From the IMG/VR virus record IMGVR_UViG_3300044638_001106, positions 1 to 22,488 of that record: 22,488 nt of DNA; one strand, given 5' to 3'. Below, in pieces: positions 7,538-14,861 of the stretch (its first letter is position 1; each line of letters starts with the position of its first letter). The notes under the pieces are model-generated. The model did not search any database. It was given only the letters and a program-made list of their open reading frames with translations, and was not told where the DNA came from. The translations under genes were made by a program, and so were the position numbers. The stretch comes from a virus.

Positions 7538-7706
7538 GGCGCTCTTTCTTAATCACCTCCAGTACCCAGCGACAGACTCTACCATCCTTGTCTAAAAATT
7601 CATTGGCTCCGTACTTCTCCTGCGGCAAGACGACACGGCACACCAACACGATTCTTGTCTCGGTGTTGGGCCATTGAGTTTGTGCTGAGGCAAGTGCATC
7701 GAGCAT
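7530..7706 (-). CDS. 58-residue protein of unknown function
   Basis: A short gene fills the slot between the zinc-ribbon gene and the membrane protein gene. ATG at 7706 overlaps the upstream stop as TAATG, and its TGA at 7530-7532 overlaps the next start by eight bases (ATGATTGA), so it is tightly coupled on both sides. The protein opens MLDALASAQTQWPNTETRI and contains VLVCRVVLP, EKYGANEFLDKDGRVCRW and VLEVIKKERHD. There is no membrane segment. It has two cysteines but no paired Cys motif. No strong ribosome site precedes it, so translation probably depends on ribosomes finishing the gene before. I do not recognise the family. The fit of the frame between two coupled genes is the main support. 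Confidence 0.75.
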   Translation of the reverse strand: MLDALASAQTQWPNTETRIVLVCRVVLPQEKYGANEFLDKDGRVCRWVLEVIKKERHD

Positions 7707-7918
7707 TACATTGAAGAAAAGCCAAAACCTGCCACAGACGTTACTTGCACAGACACACTACGCTTGACTTCCAGCGGCGCACCGCAGTCGGCGCATTGCT
7801 CCGCTTTTAGTTCTTCCGCGTTTAAGTCATAGCCGCAAGCCTTGCAAACTTGCACAACCGTATGGGCTGAGATTGTGGTGCCATCAGGCATTTGTTGGGC
7901 TTCAAAATTTTGTTCCAT
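7706..7918 (-). CDS. Small zinc-ribbon protein
   Basis: This 70-residue protein carries two CxxC pairs, C25-K-A-C28 followed by GYDLN, and C42-A-D-C45 followed by GAPL, spaced 13 residues apart as in zinc ribbons. The C-terminal third (EVKRSVSVQVTSVAGFGFSS) is beta-like. It probably folds around one zinc ion; whether it binds nucleic acid or protein is not visible. The start is firm: the stop of the fibre gene is the first part of its Shine-Dalgarno sequence (TAAGGAGTTTGT-ATG). Similar ribbon proteins occur near the lysis genes of related environmental phages as far as I remember, without a known role. Confidence 0.85.
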   Translation of the reverse strand: MEQNFEAQQMPDGTTISAHTVVQVCKACGYDLNAEELKAEQCADCGAPLEVKRSVSVQVTSVAGFGFSSM

Positions 7919-7927
7919 ACAAACTCC

Positions 7928-10588
7928 TTAAAAGAATAAAAATCCACCGGAAGGCGGTGAGGCGGGGGCTGCGCCAAGCGTCCACCCAGTAGTTGTGCCG
8001 GTCAGTGTAGATGTGCCGGTAGCGAAGAACGTGCTTGCTGGCGATGCAGTAACATTATTTACAAACACATTAGCTATGCTTGCAGTGCCACCATTGGTTT
8101 TAACAAAGCCGCGAACCCCTCCGCCGCCGCTGATGTTCCAACCTAGATTGGTTCCGTTTGTAAGCGACTCTACATAAATATCCGCAGAGGCCAAACTTAC
8201 AGTACAGAACAGAGACCCCACTGTATTTATCAGTGTCAGACTTTTTAAGGGGTTTGTACTTGTAGTCCCAGTAATAGTTGTATTCCCAAGATTATTTACA
8301 AGAAAGGGGTTACGGGTTAGGCTCAAAGAACCGTTTAACGCTGTTGTAGGTGCGGAATTTGTGTAACTTAGTGCACCAGTGAGATCAGTGGTGGCTTCTA
8401 CGATGTAATTAGAAGACGGGAATACTACACCTACTTCAATTGTAAAAGTTTTGCCACTAAAAGTTACTGCTTGCGCGGTGTGTGACCCGCTATAAAAGTA
8501 AACAACAAAACTTGAACCGCCGAACATAGACCCGCTTAAATAATCATTAGTACCAGACATCGCATAAAGACTGCCTCCAAAAGTTCCCGACACGACTGCC
8601 GTAGTTGAGTTTCCTGCGTCAAGCACTAATTGAGGGAAAGAGCTACCCCCGCTCTGTGTAACGTACCTACTTGTTAAGGCACTTTGCGTTAACTGAAGGG
8701 TGCTAGTCCCAGAAATACCACTGGCTGTTCCAATTGCACTTCCGTAGCAATACGTTATTCCAGCAGTTCCAGTACTGCTACCAAGAAAATTTCCAACAAC
8801 TGATTTGTCAAAACTTCCAATGTGTATTTGCCCTGAATAACCTACAAAATTATTGTTGGAACTTACACCATAAATAATTGTGTCTTGCGGAAGCGGGTAG
8901 TTGTCTGCTGACGTAGCCCCACCACTGGTTAACGCCCATATTGCTGTGTCAATATCTGCGGCTACCGCAGTTACAACAAATTTTTGTACGCCCGTTGCAG
9001 GTAAGAATCCATTGCTTAGGCCGTCAGTTCCCAGTCGGGTTCCAGTGTAGTTGGTAGCGCCTGCATTAATGGATGTTCCCAAAAACGTAACGTTGGTAAA
9101 CGTAGGGGTGCTACCTGAAATTGTCAGAGTGTCATTAACTGTCTTTGTAGAACTTCTAGGCTGTCCATAAACTACTCGGCGCACATTGGTTCCAACAAAC
9201 GACGTAGTTGGTGTTGTGATTGACGCCGTTGTCGCAGAGATGCAGGGGTATTCATAAGTCCCATATACAGTGTAATACAGGACTGTGGCCTGTCGAATGA
9301 CACGTACTGGGATTGCACTGGCGTTAACCGTATAGCTGAAAGCTTTCCCGACACCGCCGTTGACGGTCAGTGAGGTAGTTGCATTTATGAACGTATTTGT
9401 AGCAGTAATTGCGTCCGCAGAAATTATGTTAGCCAGCAGATAACTAGAATTTGTTCCTGTAGGCGTTAACGTAACGCCGTTTGAAAACACAAACGTGCCA
9501 AGTGCCGTTGTTGTATTTGGTGTATCTGTTATAGGGGGGTTAATGCCCTTATCAGCAATTGTTACAGCCCCCGTAAATGTGGTAGAGGCAGAATTGCTTG
9601 TTGAATAAATTGATGCATTCCCCGTCAAAGTGGTAGTGCCACCAATTGACACGGCAAAGCTTGGGTTATTTAAAACACTCTCCGTGCTTAAAGTAAGTGC
9701 ACCACTTGTAGTCAAAGCAGCGGCAAGTGTGATTGTGCTGCCTGTGCCGCCGCTGCTTGCAAGCGTTAGTGTGCTTGCACGGGCAAACCATGCATTACCA
9801 GAACATTTTGTAAATGTAACTGCCCCCATTGCCGTCGGCTGTGTGGCTGAATCCCGCCCAATTGACAGTATATTTCCTATTGGAAAGTCTATTCTAAAGT
9901 CCGTCATATTAACGGCAAGCGTAGAGATAGCCCACGTTGATGTAGTGCTACCACCTATAGTTAATATTTGTGATGTACTTCCCGTCATATTCAACGTCGT
10001 ACCCGTCATAGTGACAGATGTAGCGCCACCACCAAATGTAAAAGATAATGGCGATAGCATAGTAAACTCGTTTGCTAACACTGCATTAGTGGAGATAAAA
10101 GTTCCGCCAACAGAAATATTTATTTGTGTAAATGTTGCCGTATTGGAATTGCAAAAGTTTAATGTTGTTGACGCACTGGATTGTGTGAATGTATAGGTGA
10201 CAAGCCGAGTGTTAGTTCCGGGGCTGTTGAACGTGGTTGTGTATGTGCCCGCCACTGTTGGGGTATGGCTTATACTGAAAGTGCCAGTATATAAACATGC
10301 AGCATGGATGTTTATATCACCATTAAATACGGTGAAGGCAGGTGTCGCCTGAGGGTTAAATGTAAGCGTACCTACTGCGGGGGCGGTTGTTGTAATGCTT
10401 TTGCAAACAGCACCCGATTCGCAATCTACCACATAAGAAGCCCCTGAAGATGCAGAGTTAAAAATAACGTCATCTGCGCTTGTAGGAGCAGACGCTCCTC
10501 CAGCACCGCCAGAGGTAGCGGACCAATTTGTAGTGGTGACCCCGTTCCATCTATTAGTGAAAGCAGCAACAAAGTATCTTGTAGCCAT
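7928..10588 (-). CDS. Long beta-rich fibre or spike-like protein
   Basis: This 886-residue protein opens MATRYFVAAFTNRWNG, followed by TTTNWSATSGGAGGASAP and TSADDVIFNSASSG. I recall this N-terminal module (MATRYW, W-AT-TTNWSA-SGG, P---D-V-FD) from many environmental phage fibre or structural proteins. The rest is Thr, Ser, Gly, Asn and Val-rich with short repeating strands such as GTTLNMTG, GALTLSTESV and TTLTGNASI, as expected of a beta-helix or stacked-strand spike. It ends GGFLFF. No catalytic motif or chaperone domain is visible. It lies directly after another fibre-like gene and may carry the receptor-binding function; that is inference. The start follows TAAGGAGTAGCGC-ATG. Confidence 0.8.
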   Translation of the reverse strand: MATRYFVAAFTNRWNGVTTTNWSATSGGAGGASAPTSADDVIFNSASSGASYVVDCESGAVCKSITTTAPAVGTLTFNPQATPAFTVFNGDINIHAACLYTGTFSISHTPTVAGTYTTTFNSPGTNTRLVTYTFTQSSASTTLNFCNSNTATFTQINISVGGTFISTNAVLANEFTMLSPLSFTFGGGATSVTMTGTTLNMTGSTSQILTIGGSTTSTWAISTLAVNMTDFRIDFPIGNILSIGRDSATQPTAMGAVTFTKCSGNAWFARASTLTLASSGGTGSTITLAAALTTSGALTLSTESVLNNPSFAVSIGGTTTLTGNASIYSTSNSASTTFTGAVTIADKGINPPITDTPNTTTALGTFVFSNGVTLTPTGTNSSYLLANIISADAITATNTFINATTSLTVNGGVGKAFSYTVNASAIPVRVIRQATVLYYTVYGTYEYPCISATTASITTPTTSFVGTNVRRVVYGQPRSSTKTVNDTLTISGSTPTFTNVTFLGTSINAGATNYTGTRLGTDGLSNGFLPATGVQKFVVTAVAADIDTAIWALTSGGATSADNYPLPQDTIIYGVSSNNNFVGYSGQIHIGSFDKSVVGNFLGSSTGTAGITYCYGSAIGTASGISGTSTLQLTQSALTSRYVTQSGGSSFPQLVLDAGNSTTAVVSGTFGGSLYAMSGTNDYLSGSMFGGSSFVVYFYSGSHTAQAVTFSGKTFTIEVGVVFPSSNYIVEATTDLTGALSYTNSAPTTALNGSLSLTRNPFLVNNLGNTTITGTTSTNPLKSLTLINTVGSLFCTVSLASADIYVESLTNGTNLGWNISGGGGVRGFVKTNGGTASIANVFVNNVTASPASTFFATGTSTLTGTTTGWTLGAAPASPPSGGFLFF
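7931..7959 (-). terminator. Possible weak terminator or attenuator at the end of the long fibre gene
   Basis: On the minus-strand RNA, CACCG (7959-7955) can pair with CGGUG (7949-7945) around the five-base loop CCUUC. The stem is followed by GAUUUUUAUUCUUUU, directly before the UAAGGAG of the next gene. The stem is only five pairs long, or six with a U-G pair, so it is weak. It overlaps the last codons of the 886-residue gene (GGFLFF). It could reduce transcription into the lysis module, or it could be chance from Phe codons. Confidence 0.25.
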
Positions 10589-10598
10589 GCGCTACTCC

Positions 10599-12026
10599 TT
10601 ACGCAAAACCAAAGATTTTAGCGAGCAACTGCCATTTTGATGTGGCGGAGTTGTACACAAACCCAAGGTAGTTACCTGTACCCGCCGTCATCGAGCTTGG
10701 TAGCGCAAGGTCGGTAGACCCTTGATAGATTGCGTTGAACGCAAAGGTCTGGCTGTTTGTTGTGGTGATACGGAAAATAATCTTCTGCCCGTTCACAGGA
10801 GTTCCTGTTGGCGCATTAACTGTCAATGTACCTGCGGCGACGCTGTTGGCCTGAATCAGGATGTCAGTGGTATCTGCGTTAGGTGTGATTGATGAGGCAC
10901 TTGATACAGATACAACCCGAGGATCAGCAAAACCTTTTGTCGTCCCTGTGCCGCCGTAACCAATAGCAAGAGGAGCTACAGGCGTTAAAGAACTTGAAGT
11001 AAACGGCCCAGCAATAGTCATAGCCCCGGTGTTGGGCACAAACGTCCACTTTGTAGTTGACCCTTTAAATGCTTGTTGCCCAGTCGCGGCAGCAGCAAAC
11101 ATGGGGTAGAAACTTGTGTTTGAAGTGGTATCGTCAGTAACTGTAAGCGTATCTGCAAACCCAGAACGGGCTACGTTCAAGTTGCTCACCCGAGTTGTAG
11201 ACGTAATGTTCATTGGCGTACTGCCATCAGACACCGTGTTGGTGTAAATACTGCTTGAAGATAGCGTGGTAAAAAGACCAGTATTTGCAGTTGTTACCCC
11301 CACCGTGCCGTTAAACGAGCCCGATGTAGAAGACAATATCGTAAACGCACCTGTTGAAGGCACACCCGCGCCTATGGTTGTACCATTTATGGTACCCCCG
11401 TTGATTGTTATGGTTGCGTAAGTGCCCGAAGTAAATGACCCAGTAGCATTGGTCAACGACACACCATTGAGCGTACCGCCCGTGGTGATGTTCCAAGTTT
11501 GCGCAGAACCGTTTGTAAAAATACCAGACGACGGTGTTATTGCGCCAATCGTGGTGTTGTTAATTGAGCCGCCGGTGATTGCGGCGTTGACAATAGTCGG
11601 GAAATACGTGGATGTACTTACTACATTGGTACCGTCGGCATACACCAATGCTGTAGCGCCGTTCGGGATGGTTATACCTACGCTACCAACAGCAGTGGTA
11701 ATAAAAGAAATTGACTGCGCACCTGTTGTGGCGTTCTCCACAATGTACAAATGTTTGTATGTGGGCGTCCTGACAGTGCGTGTAGCAGTCAAAGCCCCGG
11801 TCAATTTAATGTACAAACTACGTGCTGTGTCCCCTGTAGCGGAACCATTTACAGAAGTTAAATCTGTAGGGGTGCCTGAATCCAATACTGGCACCGCTGA
11901 TTGAAACGTCAATGCTTGTTCAAGAAGCTGACCTAAATTTACGTTAGTGACATTGCCCCATTGACCGGTATTAAAACCAGTCTCCATGAGTTCTAGTCGT
12001 AAATTAGTTGAATACTGGGATGGCAT
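10599..12026 (-). CDS. Tail fibre-like protein with widespread N-terminal module
   Basis: This 475-residue protein opens MPSQYSTNLRLELMETGFNT, then GQWGNVTNVNLGQLLEQAL. I know this N-terminal module (S-YS--LRLELM-TG---G-WG--TN-NLG-L-E-A) from very many phage fibre proteins; it is thought to attach the fibre to the virion. Residues about 70-140 are a beta domain (RSLYIKLTG to GATALVYADGTNVV). After that come collagen-like spaced repeats with the theme GG-IN-T-IG---PS-G-F (for example GGTINGTTIGAGVPSTGAFT), and a C-terminal domain (TPVNGQKIIFRITTTNSQTF to NSATSKWQLLAKIFGFA). Receptor recognition would be expected in the C-terminal half. The start follows TAAGGACAAATC-ATG, including the upstream stop. 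Confidence 0.85.
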   Translation of the reverse strand: MPSQYSTNLRLELMETGFNTGQWGNVTNVNLGQLLEQALTFQSAVPVLDSGTPTDLTSVNGSATGDTARSLYIKLTGALTATRTVRTPTYKHLYIVENATTGAQSISFITTAVGSVGITIPNGATALVYADGTNVVSTSTYFPTIVNAAITGGSINNTTIGAITPSSGIFTNGSAQTWNITTGGTLNGVSLTNATGSFTSGTYATITINGGTINGTTIGAGVPSTGAFTILSSTSGSFNGTVGVTTANTGLFTTLSSSSIYTNTVSDGSTPMNITSTTRVSNLNVARSGFADTLTVTDDTTSNTSFYPMFAAAATGQQAFKGSTTKWTFVPNTGAMTIAGPFTSSSLTPVAPLAIGYGGTGTTKGFADPRVVSVSSASSITPNADTTDILIQANSVAAGTLTVNAPTGTPVNGQKIIFRITTTNSQTFAFNAIYQGSTDLALPSSMTAGTGNYLGFVYNSATSKWQLLAKIFGFA

Positions 12027-12035
12027 GATTTGTCC

Positions 12036-12308
12036 TTAACAAACGACGGTGTCAACTTCGTTCCATGTTCGCAAGCACACATGGTCAATCGTACCTGTAC
12101 CCCGCACACCGGTAACTGTAATCGTTGCACCTTGCCCAGCGCCCACAACTCCTATAACACCCGTGCCTCGCACACCGGTGACCGTTATAGCTTTACCTAC
12201 AGTGGTTGTAACAGAGCCAATGGCACCAGTGGCAAAAATACCAGAAGTATTGGAATAGTAGGGAAATGCCGAAATCGGCAGCGATGAAATCGGAGCGAAG
12301 CCAAGCAT
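12036..12308 (-). CDS. Small Gly/Thr/Val repeat protein
   Basis: This 90-residue protein opens MLGFAPISSLPISAFPYYSN, followed by two copies of an ITVTGVRGTG repeat separated by VIGVVGAGQGAT, then a tail IDHVCLRTWNEVDTVVC ending in cysteine. Proteins with the MLGFAPIS start and short Gly/Val repeats are common in environmental phages as I remember, usually among the fibre and decoration genes; no function is known to me. The start ATG at 12308 has a good ribosome site (AAAGGAGTAGGGAA-ATG), but the start codon lies inside a perfect 13-bp inverted repeat, described separately. The 23-base gap in front of it is the longest in the window. Confidence 0.82.
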   Translation of the reverse strand: MLGFAPISSLPISAFPYYSNTSGIFATGAIGSVTTTVGKAITVTGVRGTGVIGVVGAGQGATITVTGVRGTGTIDHVCLRTWNEVDTVVC

Positions 12309-12317
12309 TTCCCTACT
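12257..12317 (-). promoter_or_regulatory. mRNA hairpin that buries the start codon of the 90-residue gene
   Basis: On the transcript, AGUAGGGAAAUGC (from 12317 to 12305) contains the end of the Shine-Dalgarno sequence and the whole AUG start codon. It is perfectly complementary to GCAUUUCCCUACU (from 12269 to 12257) in codons 13-17 of the same gene. The loop is 35 bases and includes two near-copies of GCUSCCGAUUUC. There is no U-run after the stem, so it does not look like a terminator. The stop of the upstream gene (12332-12334) lies 15 bases before the stem, so a terminating ribosome might partly open it. Confidence 0.6.
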
Positions 12318-12331
12318 CCTTTAGCTTTGGA

Positions 12332-13024
12332 TTAGAACGAGGTTGAAGCAGCAGTTGCGGATTCAGTCCACTCAACGTTGATGGCAATAGTTATCACACC
12401 CGCTGCGCCAAGAGCCACAATGTTGTTGATAACCAAGCCTTCATTGCTTTGCAGAACTACAGGGGTGTCCCCTGTAAAGCACTCATACAAAGTAACTTGT
12501 TGCGGTACTTGTACGCCGGTAGTTTGCAAAGTTGTACCAGACCAAGAGTTAGCTACACCCAAAGCCTGTGAGTCCAACGTACGAGTACCAGCAGTCAGCG
12601 CCGCAGTGGACGAAATACGCATGTCGCCACTACTTGCAATTTGCGAAGTCTGATTGGATGTGCGAGCTTTTTGGTTGTTGCCGGACACAACAATTTGTGT
12701 ACCGCCAGAATCCGAACCCGAGAAGCTACGAGCAACGTACGCACCAAAAGCAATTTGTTGGCCAGCGGTAAAGCCCGTGTTCAACACATAGTTAATAGTG
12801 ACGCGCTGGATGAGTGCTATTTGTGCTTGTCCGGCTGAACCAGCTACAAAACGCATAGAGAAGATAGGCGTGTTAGCCCCAGCGCCTGTATACAAGCCTG
12901 TAAAGCCACCATAAAAATATGTGCCTAGTTGTTCAATGGGGCGCTGAGACGTACGCGCTGCCGCGAACGTTGGATCAACTGTCATGAGGGTGGAGCCAGA
13001 GACTCCAGATTGGATAATAGCCAT
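12332..13024 (-). CDS. Beta-rich structural protein (decoration or fibre-associated)
   Basis: This 230-residue protein opens MAIIQSGVSGSTLMTVDPTF, then AARTSQRPIEQLGTYFYGG. The middle carries SFSGSDSGGTQIVVSGNNQKARTS (in two stretches) and ISSTAALTAGTRTLDSQAL. This combination (LMTVDPTF-AAR-S-RP, then ARSF--SDSGG, then ALTAGTRTLD) is familiar from environmental phage structural proteins that occur in the fibre and decoration region. It has no signal peptide, membrane segment or enzyme motif. The start is set by TAAGGAGTCCATAAA-ATG, where the upstream stop begins the ribosome site. An exact role (decoration, baseplate-like ring or fibre) cannot be decided from the sequence. Confidence 0.85.
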   Translation of the reverse strand: MAIIQSGVSGSTLMTVDPTFAAARTSQRPIEQLGTYFYGGFTGLYTGAGANTPIFSMRFVAGSAGQAQIALIQRVTINYVLNTGFTAGQQIAFGAYVARSFSGSDSGGTQIVVSGNNQKARTSNQTSQIASSGDMRISSTAALTAGTRTLDSQALGVANSWSGTTLQTTGVQVPQQVTLYECFTGDTPVVLQSNEGLVINNIVALGAAGVITIAINVEWTESATAASTSF

Positions 13025-13036
13025 TTTATGGACTCC

Positions 13037-13981
13037 TTAGAAAAGTTTAAGAGCGATTTGACGAGGCCCGACAACAGGACCACCATTAACTGTAGAAACG
13101 TACACGTTGACGTTAGGCGTGGAGCCAAGTGATGCGGACACCACTAAACCATCCATTTCTAACTCATCTCCAAGTGCGTTAATAGCAGCACCAGCGTTGC
13201 CGGGGAACACAATAGGTTGTGATGCACCGTACGCAGTTCCAGTCACCACAGACGCCGCACTCCACAGTGTTGACGAAATAGCTACCGAAAAGGATTGACT
13301 ATACACAGGTACCCAGTCCCCTGTCTGGATAACTCCAACAACAGTTTGAACGCCCGTAGTCGCATTTGTAAAAGAAACAGACGTAGTTGTTGACGCCGTA
13401 ACTGTGTAGGTACCGTTGTAACCTGTGGGGGTTACACCTGTAATGAGGACTTGCGAACCGATTGGCGGCGCATAAGCAAGTGCTGTAGCCCAACTAACTG
13501 TAGCTACGCTGCCAGTACCAGAAGTTGATCCAGTTGCAAGGGAAGTAGTAAAACTTTGCTCGCCAAGGTCCACCGTAACCACTTGCGCAGACAATGAACT
13601 ACCTGCTGCCGCTGAAGGCGTGCCGCTTATAGTCCCAGAAAATACTGGGCTTTCAATAGAGCCGTCAGCAGCTTCCATAACAAGGCGGTCAGCAAGCGCA
13701 TCAATGTAGACGTACTTCGTACCAGCGGCAAAATCAACTAAAGCACCAGCACTACTTGACGCATACACAGTTGTGCGAGCAAGTGAATTTGTTCCAGAGT
13801 TGTAAGTACCTAGCCCAACTTCCCATTGTGTAGCACCGATGATGGCGTAATACGTGGTGTCCGCATTTACCATTACAGCACTGAACGCAACGTAGTTAGA
13901 GGAAGCACCCCCCAACACCATTGAGATAGTCCCAACGGTAGTGGAAGATTCCTGTACCCTATCCTTAATAATGAGTGCCAT
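13037..13981 (-). CDS. Virion protein with widespread fibre-type N-terminal module
   Basis: This 314-residue protein opens MALIIKDRVQESSTTVGT, followed by FSAVMVNADTTYYAIIG, EVGLGTYNSGTNSLARTTV and VDFAAGTKYVYIDA. I know this module of about 100 residues (KDRV-E---T-GTG, then YYAI-----WEVG-GTY-----LAR-TV, then V-F-AGTK-V) as the N-terminus of many phage fibre or baseplate-associated proteins. Residues about 154-217 form an insert-like beta module (GSQVLITGVTPTGYNGTYTV) that also appears in other virion proteins of this window. The C-terminal part is a beta-rich domain with VYVSTVNGGPVVGPRQIALK. The start follows TAAGGAGAGCTAA-ATG. Confidence 0.83.
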   Translation of the reverse strand: MALIIKDRVQESSTTVGTISMVLGGASSNYVAFSAVMVNADTTYYAIIGATQWEVGLGTYNSGTNSLARTTVYASSSAGALVDFAAGTKYVYIDALADRLVMEAADGSIESPVFSGTISGTPSAAAGSSLSAQVVTVDLGEQSFTTSLATGSTSGTGSVATVSWATALAYAPPIGSQVLITGVTPTGYNGTYTVTASTTTSVSFTNATTGVQTVVGVIQTGDWVPVYSQSFSVAISSTLWSAASVVTGTAYGASQPIVFPGNAGAAINALGDELEMDGLVVSASLGSTPNVNVYVSTVNGGPVVGPRQIALKLF

Positions 13982-13991
13982 TTAGCTCTCC

Positions 13992-14426
13992 TTATTCAAC
14001 GCGCAAGATTGCAGTAGCTGCCGCCGCTGCTGGGAAGATGATGTTGAAATCACCGCCAGACACGATTTGATCCGTACCAAAGCTCAACACAGCCACAGCT
14101 TTATTACCCTGTGTTGAGTTGTAAATCAATGCGCCACGAGTCGTAAACGTCACACCTGACCAAGTTACGGGCGACGTAAACGAAATAAACGCTGTAGTGC
14201 CACCGGAAGTTGGTGTTGTTGAAATAGCCAGTGCTAGGCCACCAGCAACGTAGTTTGTGCTAACAACTTCGTTTGTAGCACTATAAACTGTGGTTGTTGC
14301 ATCCAAAGTGGCAGAGTTGGTGTACAACGCTATTTTGAATGTGTTTGCTGATGTTGGGCCAAAGTTATGAACTGCTTGCAGAATCTCAACTTTAAAACTT
14401 GTGGGCATTGCTTGTGTAATAGCCAT
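13992..14426 (-). CDS. Virion-type protein, tandem paralogue B
   Basis: This 144-residue protein is a paralogue of its upstream neighbour. Shared features in the same order are a start ending in TSFKVEILQAVHNF, a KIALYTNSA stretch, VYSATNEV, YVAGG, a WSGVTFTTRGALIYN motif followed by GNKAVAVLSFG, and a C-terminal strand with TAILR. It is beta-rich, without a membrane segment or catalytic motif. I recall the ALIYNS--GN-AVAVL-FG motif in environmental phages next to the adaptor gene. A structural role, such as head decoration or tail ring, is inferred from the position. The ribosome site is TAAAGGAGTACTTTC-ATG, using the stop of the paralogue. Confidence 0.85.
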   Translation of the reverse strand: MAITQAMPTSFKVEILQAVHNFGPTSANTFKIALYTNSATLDATTTVYSATNEVVSTNYVAGGLALAISTTPTSGGTTAFISFTSPVTWSGVTFTTRGALIYNSTQGNKAVAVLSFGTDQIVSGGDFNIIFPAAAAATAILRVE

Positions 14427-14438
14427 GAAAGTACTCCT

Positions 14439-14861
14439 TTAATTGGCGGACCTGATAAGGGCCGTAGTCGGTCCATTAACAGGCATCTGGATGGTGAAGG
14501 TATTGTTGCAGGTTTTGTTTGAACCAAAATCTAACACAGCAATTGACTTGTTGCCCTTACTTGCGTTGTAGATTAGTGCGCATCGCGTGGTGAAGGCGGC
14601 AGGGTTCCATAGCACATTGTCAAAATTAACATATGCCACAAATCCTGATTGCTGTACCGTCACGCCCGTGAGAACTTTACCGCCTTGCACATAGCCGCTT
14701 GCCGTTGGCAACTCGTTTGTATTTGCATACACGGTAGTGCTTTGATTTAAATCTGCAAAACTATCATACAAAGCAATCTTGAGGGTGTCCGTAAGCAAGT
14801 TATGGACGCCCTGATAAAGCTCCGCTTTGAAGCTGGTGGTTTGTGCTTGTAGGATGCTCAT
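14439..14861 (-). CDS. Virion-type protein, tandem paralogue A
   Basis: This 140-residue protein shares with the next gene the signature TSFKAELYQGVHNL, KIALYDSFA, VYANTNELP, YVQGGKVL, FTTRCALIYNASKGNKSIAV and a C-terminal TALIRSA. Overall identity is moderate, so the duplication is not recent. Its ATG overlaps the stop of the adaptor gene (ATGA), which suggests translation coupled to the adaptor. Such proteins may sit on or near the adaptor or decorate the capsid; no function is established that I know of. No motif other than the family signature is visible. Confidence 0.85.
   Translation of the reverse strand: MSILQAQTTSFKAELYQGVHNLLTDTLKIALYDSFADLNQSTTVYANTNELPTASGYVQGGKVLTGVTVQQSGFVAYVNFDNVLWNPAAFTTRCALIYNASKGNKSIAVLDFGSNKTCNNTFTIQMPVNGPTTALIRSAN

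Noticed and set aside
9630-10196. A 188-residue plus-strand frame rich in Val and Pro
   Set aside because: It is the antisense shadow of the Thr/Asn/Gly-rich fibre gene, whose codons read as Val, Cys and Pro on the other strand.
11422-11904. A 160-residue plus-strand frame within the 475-residue fibre gene
   Set aside because: Antisense shadow with the same Val/Pro bias; no ribosome site and no place in the one-direction operon.
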